Below are positions 57,901 to 62,100 of a stretch of DNA of 64,000 bases, one piece after another. The position numbers and the translations under genes are program-made. The stretch covers positions 11,206,857-11,270,856 of the forward strand of contig CM053331.1 in assembly GCA_028583605.1 (NCBI GenBank), in the 5' to 3' direction. The stretch comes from Dastarcus helophoroides (taxonomy: Eukaryota > Arthropoda > Insecta > Coleoptera > Bothrideridae). Every line of letters begins with the position of its first letter. The stretch's first letter is position 1. The notes beneath the pieces are model-generated. The model saw only the letters and a list, made by a program, of their open reading frames with translations, was not told the origin of the DNA and searched no databases.

Positions 57901-60487
57901 TTGTCAACTGTTTTCAAGTAAAATGCATTTTTAAATCTCGAGGCATTAAAAAAACTCGCCCAAAAATATCAGATGTAACACATAATTGGCACTGAAATGA
58001 AAGAAATTAATTAGCATTAACAACTAAGATTTTTAAATTCGTTATTTGTTAAATATTTACAAAAAATTTTTTTTATTTAAATATTAGTTAAAATTAGTTA
58101 AAGAGTAGTTAAAAATAACTTGTTTCAGCAGTACATTTTAATTAATTTTATTTTCTTTGATTTCAAAGGCAACTATGTGTCACATCCGAGATTTTTGGGC
58201 GGGTGTTTTTAATGCATCGAAATATAAAAATGCATTTAACTCGAAAACCCTTGAAAATATCAAATTTCAGTAAAAGTACCTTTTTTTATGTAAAAACGTC
58301 TGTAGTTTATATTTTTGCACACAAAATAAATAAGGCACGTTTTAAGCACCCCCCCTGTAGACATAACAGCCTCTGGTTAAGTTCTGTTAATTAATTCCTA
58401 AATCCTTGGAAAGGGCACGAAATGGTATGGAGTTGTGCCAAATCTCATTCAATTATCTGTACATGTTTCACAAGTATTAATAAAAAACTATAATCAGGAA
58501 GTAACATTCCACACCCTGTAACTCGGAAACGAAGTACGACATATGTTTATATAGACTTTTAGTCTTATTTTGGGCTTTAAAATACGATCCCGAATTTATG
58601 CTAGTAGTTTTATAATCACCTTGTACAATTTTTTAATGTTCAAAAAAGTCAAATTTTCCGAAAAAGTGAAAATTTTAAGGAACCCAAATTTTTCAAAAAA
58701 AAAGAAAACTACAAAAACTATTTTCTAACCATCTGTCAAAAATTTTGAAAAAGAAGACAGAATTTTGAAATGTGTAGGAATATTTAAAATAGTTAAAGTT
58801 TTGAGAAAATGTTGAAAAGATAATAAAAATTTGGAACAAAAATTAAGATTTTATATCGAGTGGAAATTCAAAAAATAAGTAATAAGTTACAAAAAGTCGA
58901 AATTTTCAAAAAAATAAAGTTTTTCACATATAGGTCAAAATTATAAAAGATATTTAAAACCTTCAAAAAAGATTGGAATACTCAAGAAATGCGAAATTTG
59001 ATAAAAGTTGACATTTTCAAAAAAATGCCGGAAAAGGCAAAATATCCAAATAATATGTGACAATTTTTAAATAGAAAGAGAATTATTCAGAAAAAAACAA
59101 ATGTTTTAGGCAAAAGTTGCGTGACAAGTCAAAATTAAGAAAAAAATTAATTTTGAAAGAAAAGTTAAATTTAAAAAGAATCGATCTTTTAAGCAAATTG
59201 GAAAAAGAAAAGAATGTTCTCGAAGTCTTGAAAAAAAATGAAATCTAAACTAGTTTGCTACAATTAGTTCATCAAAAAGAACTATTAGTATACTAATCTG
59301 GACGCTGAAGGGGGAAACACCAAACCTAAAGAAAACGAAAAATCTCGATTTCTCCGCACTTGTTTTGTTTTGCTTTAAGTAAGGCCAGATTTGCATAGAA
59401 TTCTCGCATTGATAAGTCTCCACGAAAAACTCTAGTGCTAGCTTACCATTATTTTCGTGCCATTAACCAAAGAACTTTTACTTTTGTAAACGATCAACTT
59501 AAAGTACTCTTGATGCAAGGTGATTGTACGCCAGAATTAAATATAATGTACTGACATTTTAATATTTTACCAGGTAAACTATATTTTAATACACAATGAA
59601 AGTGATAAGTCTAACTGAAGAACTATACTAGTATGAATATATCTTTGACTTACTTTTTGCTTCAGAATATTTAAAAAAATATTCCTGAAACCCTGATGAC
59701 AGTCAGTTAGTCATTATGAGCATAAGTATAATCAGAAAATTGTAAAAACTAATATAAACTTTGCCACATTTTCCCTTATTTTTACCCGTGTGTTCACTGC
59801 TTTTACTAATATACTAATTGGTTTTTTCAGAACGCTTTTTACACACTAACAGCTCCACATCTGCGCCAAATGAACTCCCACCTGCCTTCGCAATACTCAG
59901 CAACGATACCTCATCCAAAAAACGCAAAATTGGCTCCGAGAATGTTGTTTCCGGAACAACAGTTGCCCAAAAGCAAATCATTTTCTTCTAAAGCCAAACA
60001 AAAGAAACACTTTCAAATACCCCTGCAGAAATGTCACAGCTTTAGATTCCAAACGGCGGAAAGTTACTTTCAACCCATCAAAAATATTCATGAAGAGAAC
60101 CTGATGAAAAACGGCTACGTTTCTGATTACGCCGAAGGGGGCCATTGTAGTGGACGTCACCACAAACACGAGAAATATAAGCACAAGACGAAAGGACCTC
60201 TTGTTTTAAGAAGAGGCAGCGATTATCACGAAAGCTTGCAATTCCAGGAGAATGTGCAAAATTCGGTGCAACTCCAATATCCGCAGCCCATGTTGGGGCA
60301 CAGTCCGCATGCTACTAACAAACCTAATGGCGTTGTTTATGCCGATTTAGATATGCCTTCGGGTAATAAAAAAAGTAGTAGACATAACGTTTGTCCACCT
60401 GCCAAATCTAAACACAATAAACCTAAAACCAAGACTGAATACGCCACGCTTCAATTTAATGATGTTGGTCAGGAAATTGACGTCTAA
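9802..60487 (+). CDS. Ig-superfamily transmembrane receptor (5'-partial, 16 exons in the window)
   Basis: Cell-surface adhesion or signalling receptor, truncated at its 5' end by the window edge. Sixteen exons join with consistent phases into 4650 nt ending in TAA, giving 1549 residues. In order: the end of one Ig domain (1-50), six further Ig domains (about 51-645), a hydrophobic helix (658-683) followed by RRKR, and an 866-residue basic, Ser/Pro-rich tail. Nearly all Ig exons are phase 1-1, the usual pattern for Ig cassettes. Many N-x-S/T sequons support extracellular exposure. There is no FnIII domain, which argues against nephrin, Sidestep, Turtle or Echinoid types. A run of Ig domains with a very long tail best fits a neuromusculin-like protein. 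That is a guess from memory of the family, so no symbol is given. Introns range from 51 bp to 9.9 kb, and the long ones are packed with transposons. Confidence 0.85.
10024..10135 (+). CDS. Ig exon B: first half of Ig domain 2
   Basis: The acceptor is CTTTCAG and the donor is GTAAGT inside the Trp codon. It encodes YPPVITVSPLNLTVNESANP and continues to LLLCNYFANPQELRDIVW. This supplies the B-strand cysteine and the core tryptophan of an Ig domain split by a 7.8-kb intron. It enters in phase 1 and leaves in phase 2. Confidence 0.85.
10490..11690 (-). pseudogene. I/LOA-type LINE remnant: RNase H and C-terminal region
   Basis: On the minus strand it runs from MDELQATIPDVS into a degenerate IYIDGSKTNTGTG (first RNase H Asp). 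It continues with KTDRQAALKALRN and NERADKLAWKGSESHF, all typical RNase H landmarks. Further on, frames shift but LTGHCRLNKHLHRMGI and IKHVMCHCPALA remain readable. These are the conserved Cys/His tail of LINEs with RNase H. The RT domain is absent. Its GC content is higher than the surrounding tract, which makes the insertion obvious. Confidence 0.8.
11700..13356. repeat. T-rich phrase tract
   Basis: Dense degenerate phrases of the type TTTTTCTCGAAATTTCGAC on the + strand. They repeat at irregular intervals of roughly 15-30 bp. Open frames here are artefacts of the T-rich composition (Phe/Leu/Ile-rich). Confidence 0.8.
13357..13520. repeat. Half copy of the 20111-20540 foldback family
   Basis: TTTATTGGCTTTTTCTTCGC, then CAGTTACTCCTTCCACAAT, and onward to ATTCAACACTGAAAAACA. 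This follows one arm of the foldback at 20111 with about 80 percent similarity by eye. The second arm is missing. Confidence 0.7.
13521..16638. repeat. T-rich phrase tract, continued
   Basis: The same phrase family and orientation as 11700-13356. A short unrelated block at about 14450-14740 (CAGTCAAACCTCAGACTAAG) and an inverted pair at 15636-15868 interrupt it. Confidence 0.75.
15636..15868. repeat. Short inverted pair related to the 29116 foldback
   Basis: TTTCATTTAACATTTTTTCGAC at 15638 has its inverse at about 15846-15867. The left side resembles the left arm of the foldback at 29116 (TTTAACATTTCTTCGGCCCAG). Confidence 0.35.
16639..17145. repeat. Tandem duplication of a ~250-bp unit
   Basis: Unit 1 (16639-16905) and unit 2 (16906-17145) both run from TTTTATAGAAAAAATTAAC to CAATTTGGTTGTTC. 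They are highly similar, differing mainly by two short indels near the start. The right boundary continues into CACACTGTATATATT. Confidence 0.85.
17263..17593 (-). mobile_element. Solo LTR, copy 2, with AATAT target duplication
   Basis: Exact AATAT flanks it at 17258-17262 and 17594-17598. On the minus strand it carries a TATA box (CTATATAAGG, 17416-17425), an AATAAA and the CGAACCGATAAG end shared with copy 1. No internal region is present, so recombination has left a single LTR. Confidence 0.75.
17961..18139 (+). CDS. Ig exon C: second half of Ig domain 2
   Basis: It completes the Trp codon split from exon B and reads SKDDKNLTLIEDKHIGG, then SITSVSREDMGEYACFLKN, ending FLNVQ. The D-x-G-x-Y-x-C motif is the classic F strand of a C2/I-set Ig domain. 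It leaves in phase 1. The intron to the next exon is only 55 bp. Confidence 0.88.
18195..18542 (+). CDS. Ig exon D: complete Ig domain 3
   Basis: A single 348-bp phase 1-1 exon. It carries the B-strand cysteine in NVTLACNVTEGNP, the core Trp in VRWYFNDD, and FAGNYSCQGQNLAGWGPKSP for the F and G strands. Between them is a long acidic, glycine-rich loop (YDEDGNGEGSGG) with two extra cysteines, in PECNYT and ALCAVD. These could form a second disulfide. The loop makes this domain longer than a standard C2 domain. Confidence 0.9.
18594..18860 (+). CDS. Ig exon E: complete Ig domain 4
   Basis: A 267-bp phase 1-1 exon starting YAPSPAKLRYSPS. It contains VTLECLVDDPG (B-strand Cys), TYLWYRGGHP (core Trp) and NFTCIAENEGG (F-strand Cys), and closes with FVEVL. 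Flanking introns are 51 bp on both sides, with clean CAG acceptors and a GTAAAT donor. Confidence 0.9.
18912..19138 (+). CDS. Ig exon F: first half of Ig domain 5
   Basis: It encodes APPSFIRNLQPYQG, then NISLTCRVECSPLCAIVWSK. Three cysteines lie around the B and C strands, which is more than the canonical one. It enters in phase 1 and leaves in phase 0 at a GTAATA donor, so this domain is split by a 61-bp intron. Confidence 0.87.
19200..19329 (+). CDS. Ig exon G: second half of Ig domain 5
   Basis: It starts in phase 0 after TATCTTCAG and reads VWNLTAWPGKQLNRS, then SHYTCESLANGVGPG, ending EIAID. The YTCESLANGVG stretch is the F/G hairpin of an Ig domain. It leaves in phase 1 with GTAAGT. 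Confidence 0.87.
19690..19947 (+). CDS. Ig exon H: complete Ig domain 6
   Basis: A phase 1-1 exon of 258 bp. It encodes FAPEDVQVTPSEIKVIEG, then KCTGKGRPALSFAWRRNQ and GGGYICEASNKHGSSS. All three Ig core landmarks are present: Cys, Trp and YxCxAxN. A TTTTCAG acceptor and GTAAGT donor frame it. Confidence 0.9.
20111..20540. repeat. 430-bp intronic foldback element
   Basis: Two arms of about 190 bp are near-mirror images. The outer ends are TGCAGTTTTATTGGC and its inverse. Inner landmarks are GATTGCGTTGGATCTTGG and CAACACTGAAAAACACTTAA, facing across a loop of about 45 bp. It lies wholly within the 644-bp intron between exons H and I. The pre-mRNA would therefore form a long hairpin beside a splice acceptor. 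Confidence 0.9.
20592..20852 (+). CDS. Ig exon I: complete membrane-proximal Ig domain 7
   Basis: A phase 1-1 exon of 261 bp. It has B-strand Cys in KSALLCTATAEP, core Trp in VNFSWTVRE, and F-strand Cys in FRTYVCMANNTIGSG. The start YSPTCTISV and the late GVCKRGV add two further cysteines. This is the last ectodomain module before the membrane exon. A 430-bp foldback element sits in the intron just upstream. Confidence 0.9.
20930..23360. repeat. T-rich phrase tract
   Basis: Phrases such as AAAATGTCGACATTTTTCC and TTTCAAAATATCGACTT on the + strand. They are interrupted by a phrase-free block at about 22545-22960. No gene. Confidence 0.75.
23363..23595. repeat. Snap-back element, copy 2 (large palindromic core)
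   Basis: The left flank TTTGGTGGAGCGAATCGGTC, then CCTTGGTTATCTTCAAA, precedes the arm AAATCTTGTCCCCTAAAACC. The right arm is TTTCAGGGGACAAGATTTG. Inside is a second palindrome: AACGCGTTTCGATA against TATCGAAACGTGTTA, and CATCTTCAGAGA against TCTCTGAAGAT. Confidence 0.75.
23600..24237. other. Intron stretch, partly unique sequence
   Basis: A block at about 23690-23960 is less AT-rich and has no repeat phrases. No coding frame is visible. I see nothing else to annotate. Confidence 0.35.
24238..24711. mobile_element. TRIM-like element: ~80-bp terminal direct repeats and 11-bp flanking repeat
   Basis: AAATTAAGGTA occurs at 24238-24248 and again at 24701-24711. Between them, a unit of about 80 bp (CACTATACACGCCTGGAG through GTTGTATTCTACTTGCAT) occurs in direct orientation at 24246-24325 and 24620-24701. 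The internal part contains the CTATTGGTCTGTG repeat also found at 338-600. The structure fits a miniature terminal-repeat retroelement, or a tandem duplication with an insert. No coding capacity. Confidence 0.5.
24712..26573. other. Intron stretch with possible MITE ends
   Basis: Contains CAGGGCGATCTAAAATC near 25416, CAGGGTGTTCTATTT near 25673 and an opposing ACACCCTG near 26379. These resemble short DNA-transposon ends, but I could not pair them convincingly. No gene. Confidence 0.35.
26574..26714 (+). CDS. Exon J: transmembrane helix and stop-transfer
   Basis: It encodes a short juxtamembrane stretch GNIPWWKGLNEER, then 26 hydrophobic residues (26612-26689) starting MIIIIASAIALILC, then CRRKRSNTK. 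The Trp pair and charged residues before the helix and RRKR after it fit type I topology. It enters and leaves in phase 1. The upstream intron is 5.7 kb. Confidence 0.9.
26793..26826 (+). CDS. Exon K: 34-bp cytoplasmic microexon
   Basis: The acceptor CTAACCTAG and donor GTAAGT enclose 34 bp reading YNNPLEMEERE plus two bases of a Lys codon. It changes phase from 1 to 2, so the following exon must start with one completing base. Exon L does this. Confidence 0.75.
26827..29115. other. Intron stretch without genes
   Basis: AT-rich. Two C homopolymers (near 27215 and 27358) are the only notable local features. The open frame 26884-27150 is a composition artefact in my view. Confidence 0.4.
29116..29313. 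repeat. Foldback MITE with 84-bp arms
   Basis: The left arm 29116-29199 and right arm 29230-29313 are near-perfect inverses, with outer GTTTTTTTCAATTTATTTAA and inner TTGACAATTTTCTAAACAA. The loop is 30 bp. Sequence outside the left arm (CTGAAGAAGCCCCCTACGAT, then GGACCAAACGTCGAA) may belong to the same or an older element. Confidence 0.85.
29815..30520. repeat. Phrase tract with a strand flip near 30130
   Basis: The clearest example of the phrase family. AAATTTCGACTTTAAACTC-like units recur every 18-20 bp on the + strand to about 30110. From about 30150 the complement appears, as GATTAAAGTTGAAATTTTG and AAAAAGTCGAAATTTTGA. Confidence 0.8.
30521..32466. other. Intron stretch without genes
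   Basis: Opposed TTACCACCCAAAA (near 31214) and TTTTGGGTGGTAA (near 31462) could be ends of a small element. CCTGCGGCAGGG near 31340 is a short hairpin. Nothing else is supported. Confidence 0.35.
32467..32878 (+). mobile_element. Helitron-like non-autonomous element
   Basis: It starts TCTATATTAACAAAATTAAA, followed by TGTCTGTCTGTCTGTC, and ends GGTCACCTAG next to T. A TC start and CTRR end inserted between A and T fit Helitrons. The TCTGTCTGTC 5' region is typical of insect non-autonomous copies. A convincing 3' hairpin is not obvious. No coding sequence. Confidence 0.45.
33032..36378. mobile_element. 3.3-kb TIR element with TA target site, filled with phrase tract
   Basis: GAGACCGGATTTTAGGC begins at 33032 and its exact inverse ends at 36378. 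TA flanks both sides (33030-33031 and 36379-36380). No transposase is visible. The interior from about 33480 is A-rich phrase sequence on the + strand. It turns T-rich near 34930 and stays so to about 36130, so the element is roughly a giant low-complexity palindrome. A short stretch near 36230-36360 is less degenerate (GCCTTTTT and TTCGCC repeats). Confidence 0.7.
36379..36723. other. Intron stretch before exon L
   Basis: AT-rich, no features apart from the weak acceptor of exon L. Confidence 0.4.
36724..37001 (+). CDS. Exon L: basic cytoplasmic segment
   Basis: It completes the AAG codon and reads PDGQSPNTSSQSRWPLKPG, later SLGRSSARTKYKKNKPK and VYVRLERLKTLLGFNGY. An in-frame TGA lies immediately upstream at 36719. 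The exon must therefore begin by 36722-36724, where an AG occurs, although the polypyrimidine tract there is weak. The donor is GTAAAA. The next intron is 72 bp, in frame and free of stops. The 5' boundary is the least certain one in the gene. Confidence 0.7.
37074..37157 (+). CDS. Exon M: 84-bp basic cytoplasmic exon
   Basis: A good acceptor (CTTTGCACGTTAG) and a GTAGGC donor. Only phase 1 is open. It reads VVTFKRVHASPARTEIRINS and RKRKKPGQ, a strongly basic run that could act as a membrane-apposed or nuclear-targeting patch. Its phase-1 exit matches exon P. Confidence 0.75.
37294..37340 (+). CDS. Possible alternative terminal exon N
   Basis: A TTTTAATTTCCAG acceptor follows exon M after 136 bp. 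In the phase left by exon M it reads ISETVRYTRKPKWR and then stops at TAG (37338-37340). That would give a short-tailed isoform lacking the tyrosine motifs. No usable donor precedes the stop. The other frame, ESRKRLDTQGSLNGDSAEFHA, looks more protein-like but no exon in the window delivers that phase. AATAAA-like sequence occurs downstream near 37496. It could be a real alternative end or a cryptic site. Confidence 0.35.
37718..40575. mobile_element. hAT-like non-autonomous element, 2.9 kb
   Basis: The left end CAGAACTGGGCAGTAATC and right end GATTACTTTT-type sequence closing TTTGCCCAGCTCTG pair as CAGAGCTGGGCA termini, usual for hAT elements. Subterminal TAATTAC/GTAATG repeats are dense at both ends, another hAT trait. 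The 8-bp flanks (TTAGGCAT and TTTGCCAC) agree at 5 of 8 bases, a decayed duplication at best. No transposase. The interior is phrase tract. Confidence 0.65.
38570..40230. repeat. Phrase tract inside the hAT-like element, strand flip near 38800
   Basis: Short T-rich part (TTTTTCGAAGTTTTTTTC) to about 38790, then about 1.4 kb of A-rich complement (AAAAAAGGTCGAAATTTTTA) to 40230. Confidence 0.75.
40639..40673 (+). CDS. Candidate microexon O (weak)
   Basis: An AATTTCAG acceptor is followed by an open phase-1 frame reading EFPIVKIKLGSA. A GTATAT donor at 40674 would leave in phase 1 and could join exon P. The open frame extends further, to about 40859, without resembling a known protein. Skipping it still gives a continuous main protein, so it is optional or spurious. 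Confidence 0.2.
40968..41113 (+). CDS. Exon P: cytoplasmic exon with FYENL motif
   Basis: The acceptor GTTTTTCAG and donor GTATCG bound a 146-bp exon, phase 1 in and 0 out. It starts TASPSSAGDKARLQ and ends DPDKGFYENLPFHGIQNPP. Tyr858 (window numbering) in GFYENLPF is a plausible SH2-docking site. Confidence 0.82.
41114..41947. other. Intron stretch without recognised features
   Basis: AT-rich sequence following exon P. No repeat structure or gene is visible. Confidence 0.35.
41948..43158. mobile_element. 1.2-kb TIR element with TA target site
   Basis: GGGGAAAAGGGGGCAGAATC at the left and GATTC-type inverse GGGGAAAGGGGGGCAGATTC at the right match at 18 of 20 positions. TA dinucleotides flank it (41946-41947 and 43159-43160). 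No coding region. Internal CCCATCCAACGCAGGTCGAA and ATGATGGGGTTGGGG blocks repeat parts of the end motif. Confidence 0.75.
43466..44285. mobile_element. 820-bp TIR element with TA flanks
   Basis: GAGGTATTGTGGACCA near the left end faces TGGTCCAGAATACCCCAC at the right. TA occurs at 43464-43465 and 44286-44287. Interior GTGGTCCGTAATTC and GGGGAATTACGGACCAC-like blocks repeat the terminal motif. The left terminal bases are diverged, so the edge could be off by about 7 bp. Non-coding. Confidence 0.6.
44390..45493. other. Short phrase tract then unassigned repeat-like sequence
   Basis: 44390-44780 carries T-rich phrases. 44900-45470 has sequence such as ACCGTTTTCGAGATACCTG that looks like a MITE interior, but its boundaries are not found. 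Confidence 0.4.
45494..45667 (+). mobile_element. Truncated LTR, copy 3
   Basis: AGAAGTCAATGAATAAGTT, AAACAGTGT, GTTCCAAGTTCAGTTTTGAA, AATAAAGCGATTACAATTCA and TCGAACTGATAACA match the minus strand of copy 1. The orientation is opposite to copies 1 and 2. The promoter half with the TATA box is missing. Confidence 0.7.
45930..46930. repeat. A-rich phrase tract
   Basis: AAAAAATCGAAAATTTC-type phrases on the + strand to about 46720, followed by a phrase-free block. Confidence 0.65.
46939..47099 (-). other. Orphan protein-like fragment on the minus strand
   Basis: A 53-codon open frame ending in TGA reads SKTKAFPDDDVIVADALAEA, then NKHRNPEMCFYYEINIPFFQ. Its composition and codon use look coding, unlike the surrounding phrase tract. 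An AG-like acceptor lies just upstream (CTAGCAG on the minus strand). I do not recognise the family. It may be a transposase or host-gene fragment, or chance. Confidence 0.3.
47100..48621. other. A-rich phrase tract, then plain intron before exon Q
   Basis: Phrases run to about 47930. 47940-48621 is ordinary AT-rich intron. GAGTTTGGAGACCTC near 48287 is shared in inverse with about 41521, perhaps a small dispersed repeat. Confidence 0.5.
48622..49998 (+). CDS. Exon Q: long Ser/Pro/Asn-rich cytoplasmic exon
   Basis: A 1377-bp phase 0-0 exon, 459 codons without a stop, which is exceptional in this AT-rich sequence. It starts PISIIAPFTQAKTQP after GTGTTTGCAG and ends SPNSVDNK before GTTTGT. It is predicted disordered. 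Two related basic modules occur: MRCKKHAKKRPVIYALP and PRCKKHKKVEIIYQNIS. Each is a Cys-Lys-Lys-His cluster leading into an I-Y motif, at Tyr1103 and Tyr1155. Tyr1155 (IIYQNI) matches an ITIM-type pattern. No catalytic domain is recognisable. The introns on its two sides are 7.5 and 9.8 kb. Confidence 0.85.
50145..50491. mobile_element. 347-bp MITE with TA target duplication
   Basis: CAGGATGTCCCAAAAT at the left and ATTTTGGGACAGCCTG at the right are inverses apart from one base. TA lies on both sides (50143-50144 and 50492-50493). Subterminal GGAGGAGCTTGTACGGAC and GTCGTTGCGAGCTCCTTC extend the similarity. Non-coding. Confidence 0.85.
50900..54600. repeat. Long phrase tract with mixed orientation
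   Basis: About 3.7 kb of degenerate phrases. Orientation changes several times. It is A-rich around 53620-53880 (AAAAAGTCGAGAATAAAA) and T-rich around 53920-54600. No gene. The minus-strand open frame 54141-54563 is Lys/Phe-rich low complexity. Confidence 0.75.
54608..54850. repeat. Snap-back element, copy 3
   Basis: The left flank TTTTGGTGAAACAGACTGGTC, then CCTTGGTTGTCTTCAAA, and the arm CAAATCTTGTCCCCTGAAACC pair with TTTCAGGTGACAAGATTTG. The internal palindrome is GGTTGCTCTAA, then GATAGCCAAGCTA, against TAGCTTGGCTATC, then TTAGAGCAACC. It separates a T-rich tract on its left from an A-rich one on its right. Confidence 0.75.
54851..55345. repeat. A-rich phrase tract
   Basis: AAAAAGCTCAATAATTTCG and AAAAATAATCGAAT-type phrases on the + strand. 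No gene. Confidence 0.65.
55360..58623. mobile_element. Large foldback transposon with ~470-bp arms, interrupted by a LINE
   Basis: The left arm (55360-55563, resumed 57716-57985) and right arm (58171-58623) are inverses along nearly their whole length. The ends are CAAGGTGATTCTAAAA and its counterpart. Inner landmarks are CCCAAAATAAGAC, GTTACAGGGTGTGGAA, TTTGGCACAACT and CTCGCCCAAAAAT. The loop is about 185 bp. No transposase is encoded. The left arm is cut by a Jockey LINE, so this element is the older of the two. Confidence 0.88.
55564..57707 (-). pseudogene. Jockey-clade LINE, 5'-truncated, inserted in the foldback
   Basis: An 8-bp target duplication CTTCATAC flanks it (55556-55563 and 57708-57715). 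A poly(A) tail appears as T8 on the + strand at its left end. On the minus strand it reads KETNWTMFRECLAANWEEPG, later RT-like segments in shifting frames, and a long intact C-terminal frame (55803-56186). That frame contains RPAMTYASVAWSQATDNQIK, KLQVFQNVFLRKAMDAPRF and DLPKVRDFLRKVNSRAM, typical of Jockey ORF2 ends. The 3' UTR contains CCCACAGAATGG. Stops and shifts make it dead. Confidence 0.88.
58624..59250. repeat. A-rich phrase tract
   Basis: AAAAAGTCGAAATTTTC-type phrases on the + strand, continuing the orientation seen left of the foldback at 54851-55345. The foldback therefore interrupted one tract. Confidence 0.65.
59251..59830. other. Intron stretch before exon R
   Basis: No phrases or repeat ends are visible. 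It is less AT-rich than its surroundings at about 59270-59480. No gene. Confidence 0.35.
59831..60487 (+). CDS. Exon R: terminal cytoplasmic exon, ITIM/ITSM-like tyrosines and PDZ end
   Basis: Phase-0 acceptor GGTTTTTTCAG, then NAFYTLTAPHLRQM, 218 residues and TAA. A His/Lys-rich cluster (HCSGRHHKHEKYKHKTKG) is followed by GVVYADLDM with Tyr1501, and by TEYATLQF with Tyr1535, 34 residues apart. These fit VxYxxL and TxYxxL respectively. The C-terminus QEIDV ends in I-D-V, a class II PDZ-binding form. The tail shows the gene is complete at its 3' end. Confidence 0.88.
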   Translation, partial: NAFYTLTAPHLRQMNSHLPSQYSATIPHPKNAKLAPRMLFPEQQLPKSKSFSSKAKQKKHFQIPLQKCHSFRFQTAESYFQPIKNIHEENLMKNGYVSDYAEGGHCSGRHHKHEKYKHKTKGPLVLRRGSDYHESLQFQENVQNSVQLQYPQPMLGHSPHATNKPNGVVYADLDMPSGNKKSSRHNVCPPAKSKHNKPKTKTEYATLQFNDVGQEIDV

Positions 60488-62100
60488 CATTTAGTGAGAC
60501 TGATACATATAAGGTTAGTTTCGTTGTTTACTCTTTGTAGGATATTATAATACCGATTTTATACTCCCCAGCTGTCGTTTCAGCAAAAATGTGCAAATTT
60601 TAATATTATTATTTTTTTGAAGTTTTCAACAGGGTAACTAAGAAAATTAACTGTTTAACACATCGAAATTTAGAAACATCTTAGATATACTCTGGGTATA
60701 TCAGAAAAAAGCTTGATTTTTTTCTGTATTTATTTTTTTCTTATTCAATGCAAAATCCAGACTTGATCAATTAGTACTTATTTCTTATTTCTAATAAAAA
60801 TACATTATGTATGTCTTATCATGTTTGTCAGTAACTAAAATATTTAAAATTAGCTGACACAATTTCGAACTATCTTGGTATCACAATTTGATATTAAACT
60901 TAAAATTCGAGAAAATGCAACCAGTGGTACCATTATTGGAAAAAAATTGATATTCGTTTTCAGTAATCTTTGAAAGCTTCTCTCAGGTAAAACGGTTCCT
61001 TTTTATAATCTTTTTTTGATACATAAAAATGGAAACTGACGCACAGCCCAAACCGCTAACTCTAGGAACTCGAAATTTTGCACAGAAGTTATTTTTGTAA
61101 TGTGAGCGCACATTGAGAAAGGATTTATGGAAATGTGACCTCTCAGGGGCGCTAAGGGGGTCACTCTGACATCTGTCAATGTAATGGATACTTGTATCCA
61201 AATTCTAGTAGGCAGAAAGCAAATTAATATTTCTGATGACAGGACGTTGACAGTTGTTTGCCATTTTTGAATTTATAACCGTTTTTATGTTTAATCATTT
61301 CAATTTATTGATTAAATTGATAAGTGGCCCTGGGATTGTTAAGTATAGATGAAGAAGTGGCGCAATAAATTGCCATTCCCATTGTTGGAAATGAGAATGA
61401 CCGAATCTGCCGGTTAGATACTTTTTGCAAAGAGCTTCGTTAACAGAGTTTCTTTTTTAAAATGTGGGCAACCGGATATTTTCGTAATTATTGATATCCA
61501 GATTTAATCTTTGACATAATTCTGGTCCTATATAGGAGGTAGATATACATTTCGAGGCAAGTAAGTTTAATTTATGCAGCATTTAAAATACATTGTTTAG
61601 AATTTTGGGACCATTGCGAAATTCCCATTTTTAGTTTTAGCAATACATTTTTACGAAATCAAAACAAGGTTCTGCAATATTTGTTTACAAATTACACACG
61701 GTTACGAAAAAAAATGTGCAGAAATTAAAAATTTAAATTTCATAATGAATTTCTAAACAATTTATTTTGATAACTTCAACGCCTAGCAAAACATCGGAAA
61801 GAGAACCGAATTTTGGGCCTGTCTTATCTTAGATTCTTACTTAAATTTACCTTTGGAAAAAAAATTGTAATTTAAAAATACATCTTAAATGTTTACCTTT
61901 AAAATATTCAGGTATTCAATTTTTTAATTTCAAAAATGAATAATAATGAATCTTTTAAAAGAAATATTTATGATTTAATTTCTTTGTGGAAATCTAAATG
62001 CTGGATAAATATTTTACAAATTTTTGAATATAATGTTTAATTGTTGCAAAAAAAAATAAGTTATTAATATTCAAATTAATAAAAGAAATTTGTTGTTTTG
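60488..62100. other. 3' UTR and flank
   Basis: After the stop codon the sequence is plain AT-rich. A block at about 61020-61200 (ACTCGAAATTTTGCACAGA, AGAAAGGATTTATGG, GGGGTCAC) looks like a piece of a dispersed insect repeat, but I cannot bound it. No second gene is seen. Confidence 0.4.
60793..60798 (+). terminator. Candidate poly(A) signal of the Ig receptor gene
   Basis: AATAAA lies 305 bp after the stop codon in an AT-rich 3' UTR. It is a plausible end of transcription, but such hexamers are common by chance in this sequence. Confidence 0.4.
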
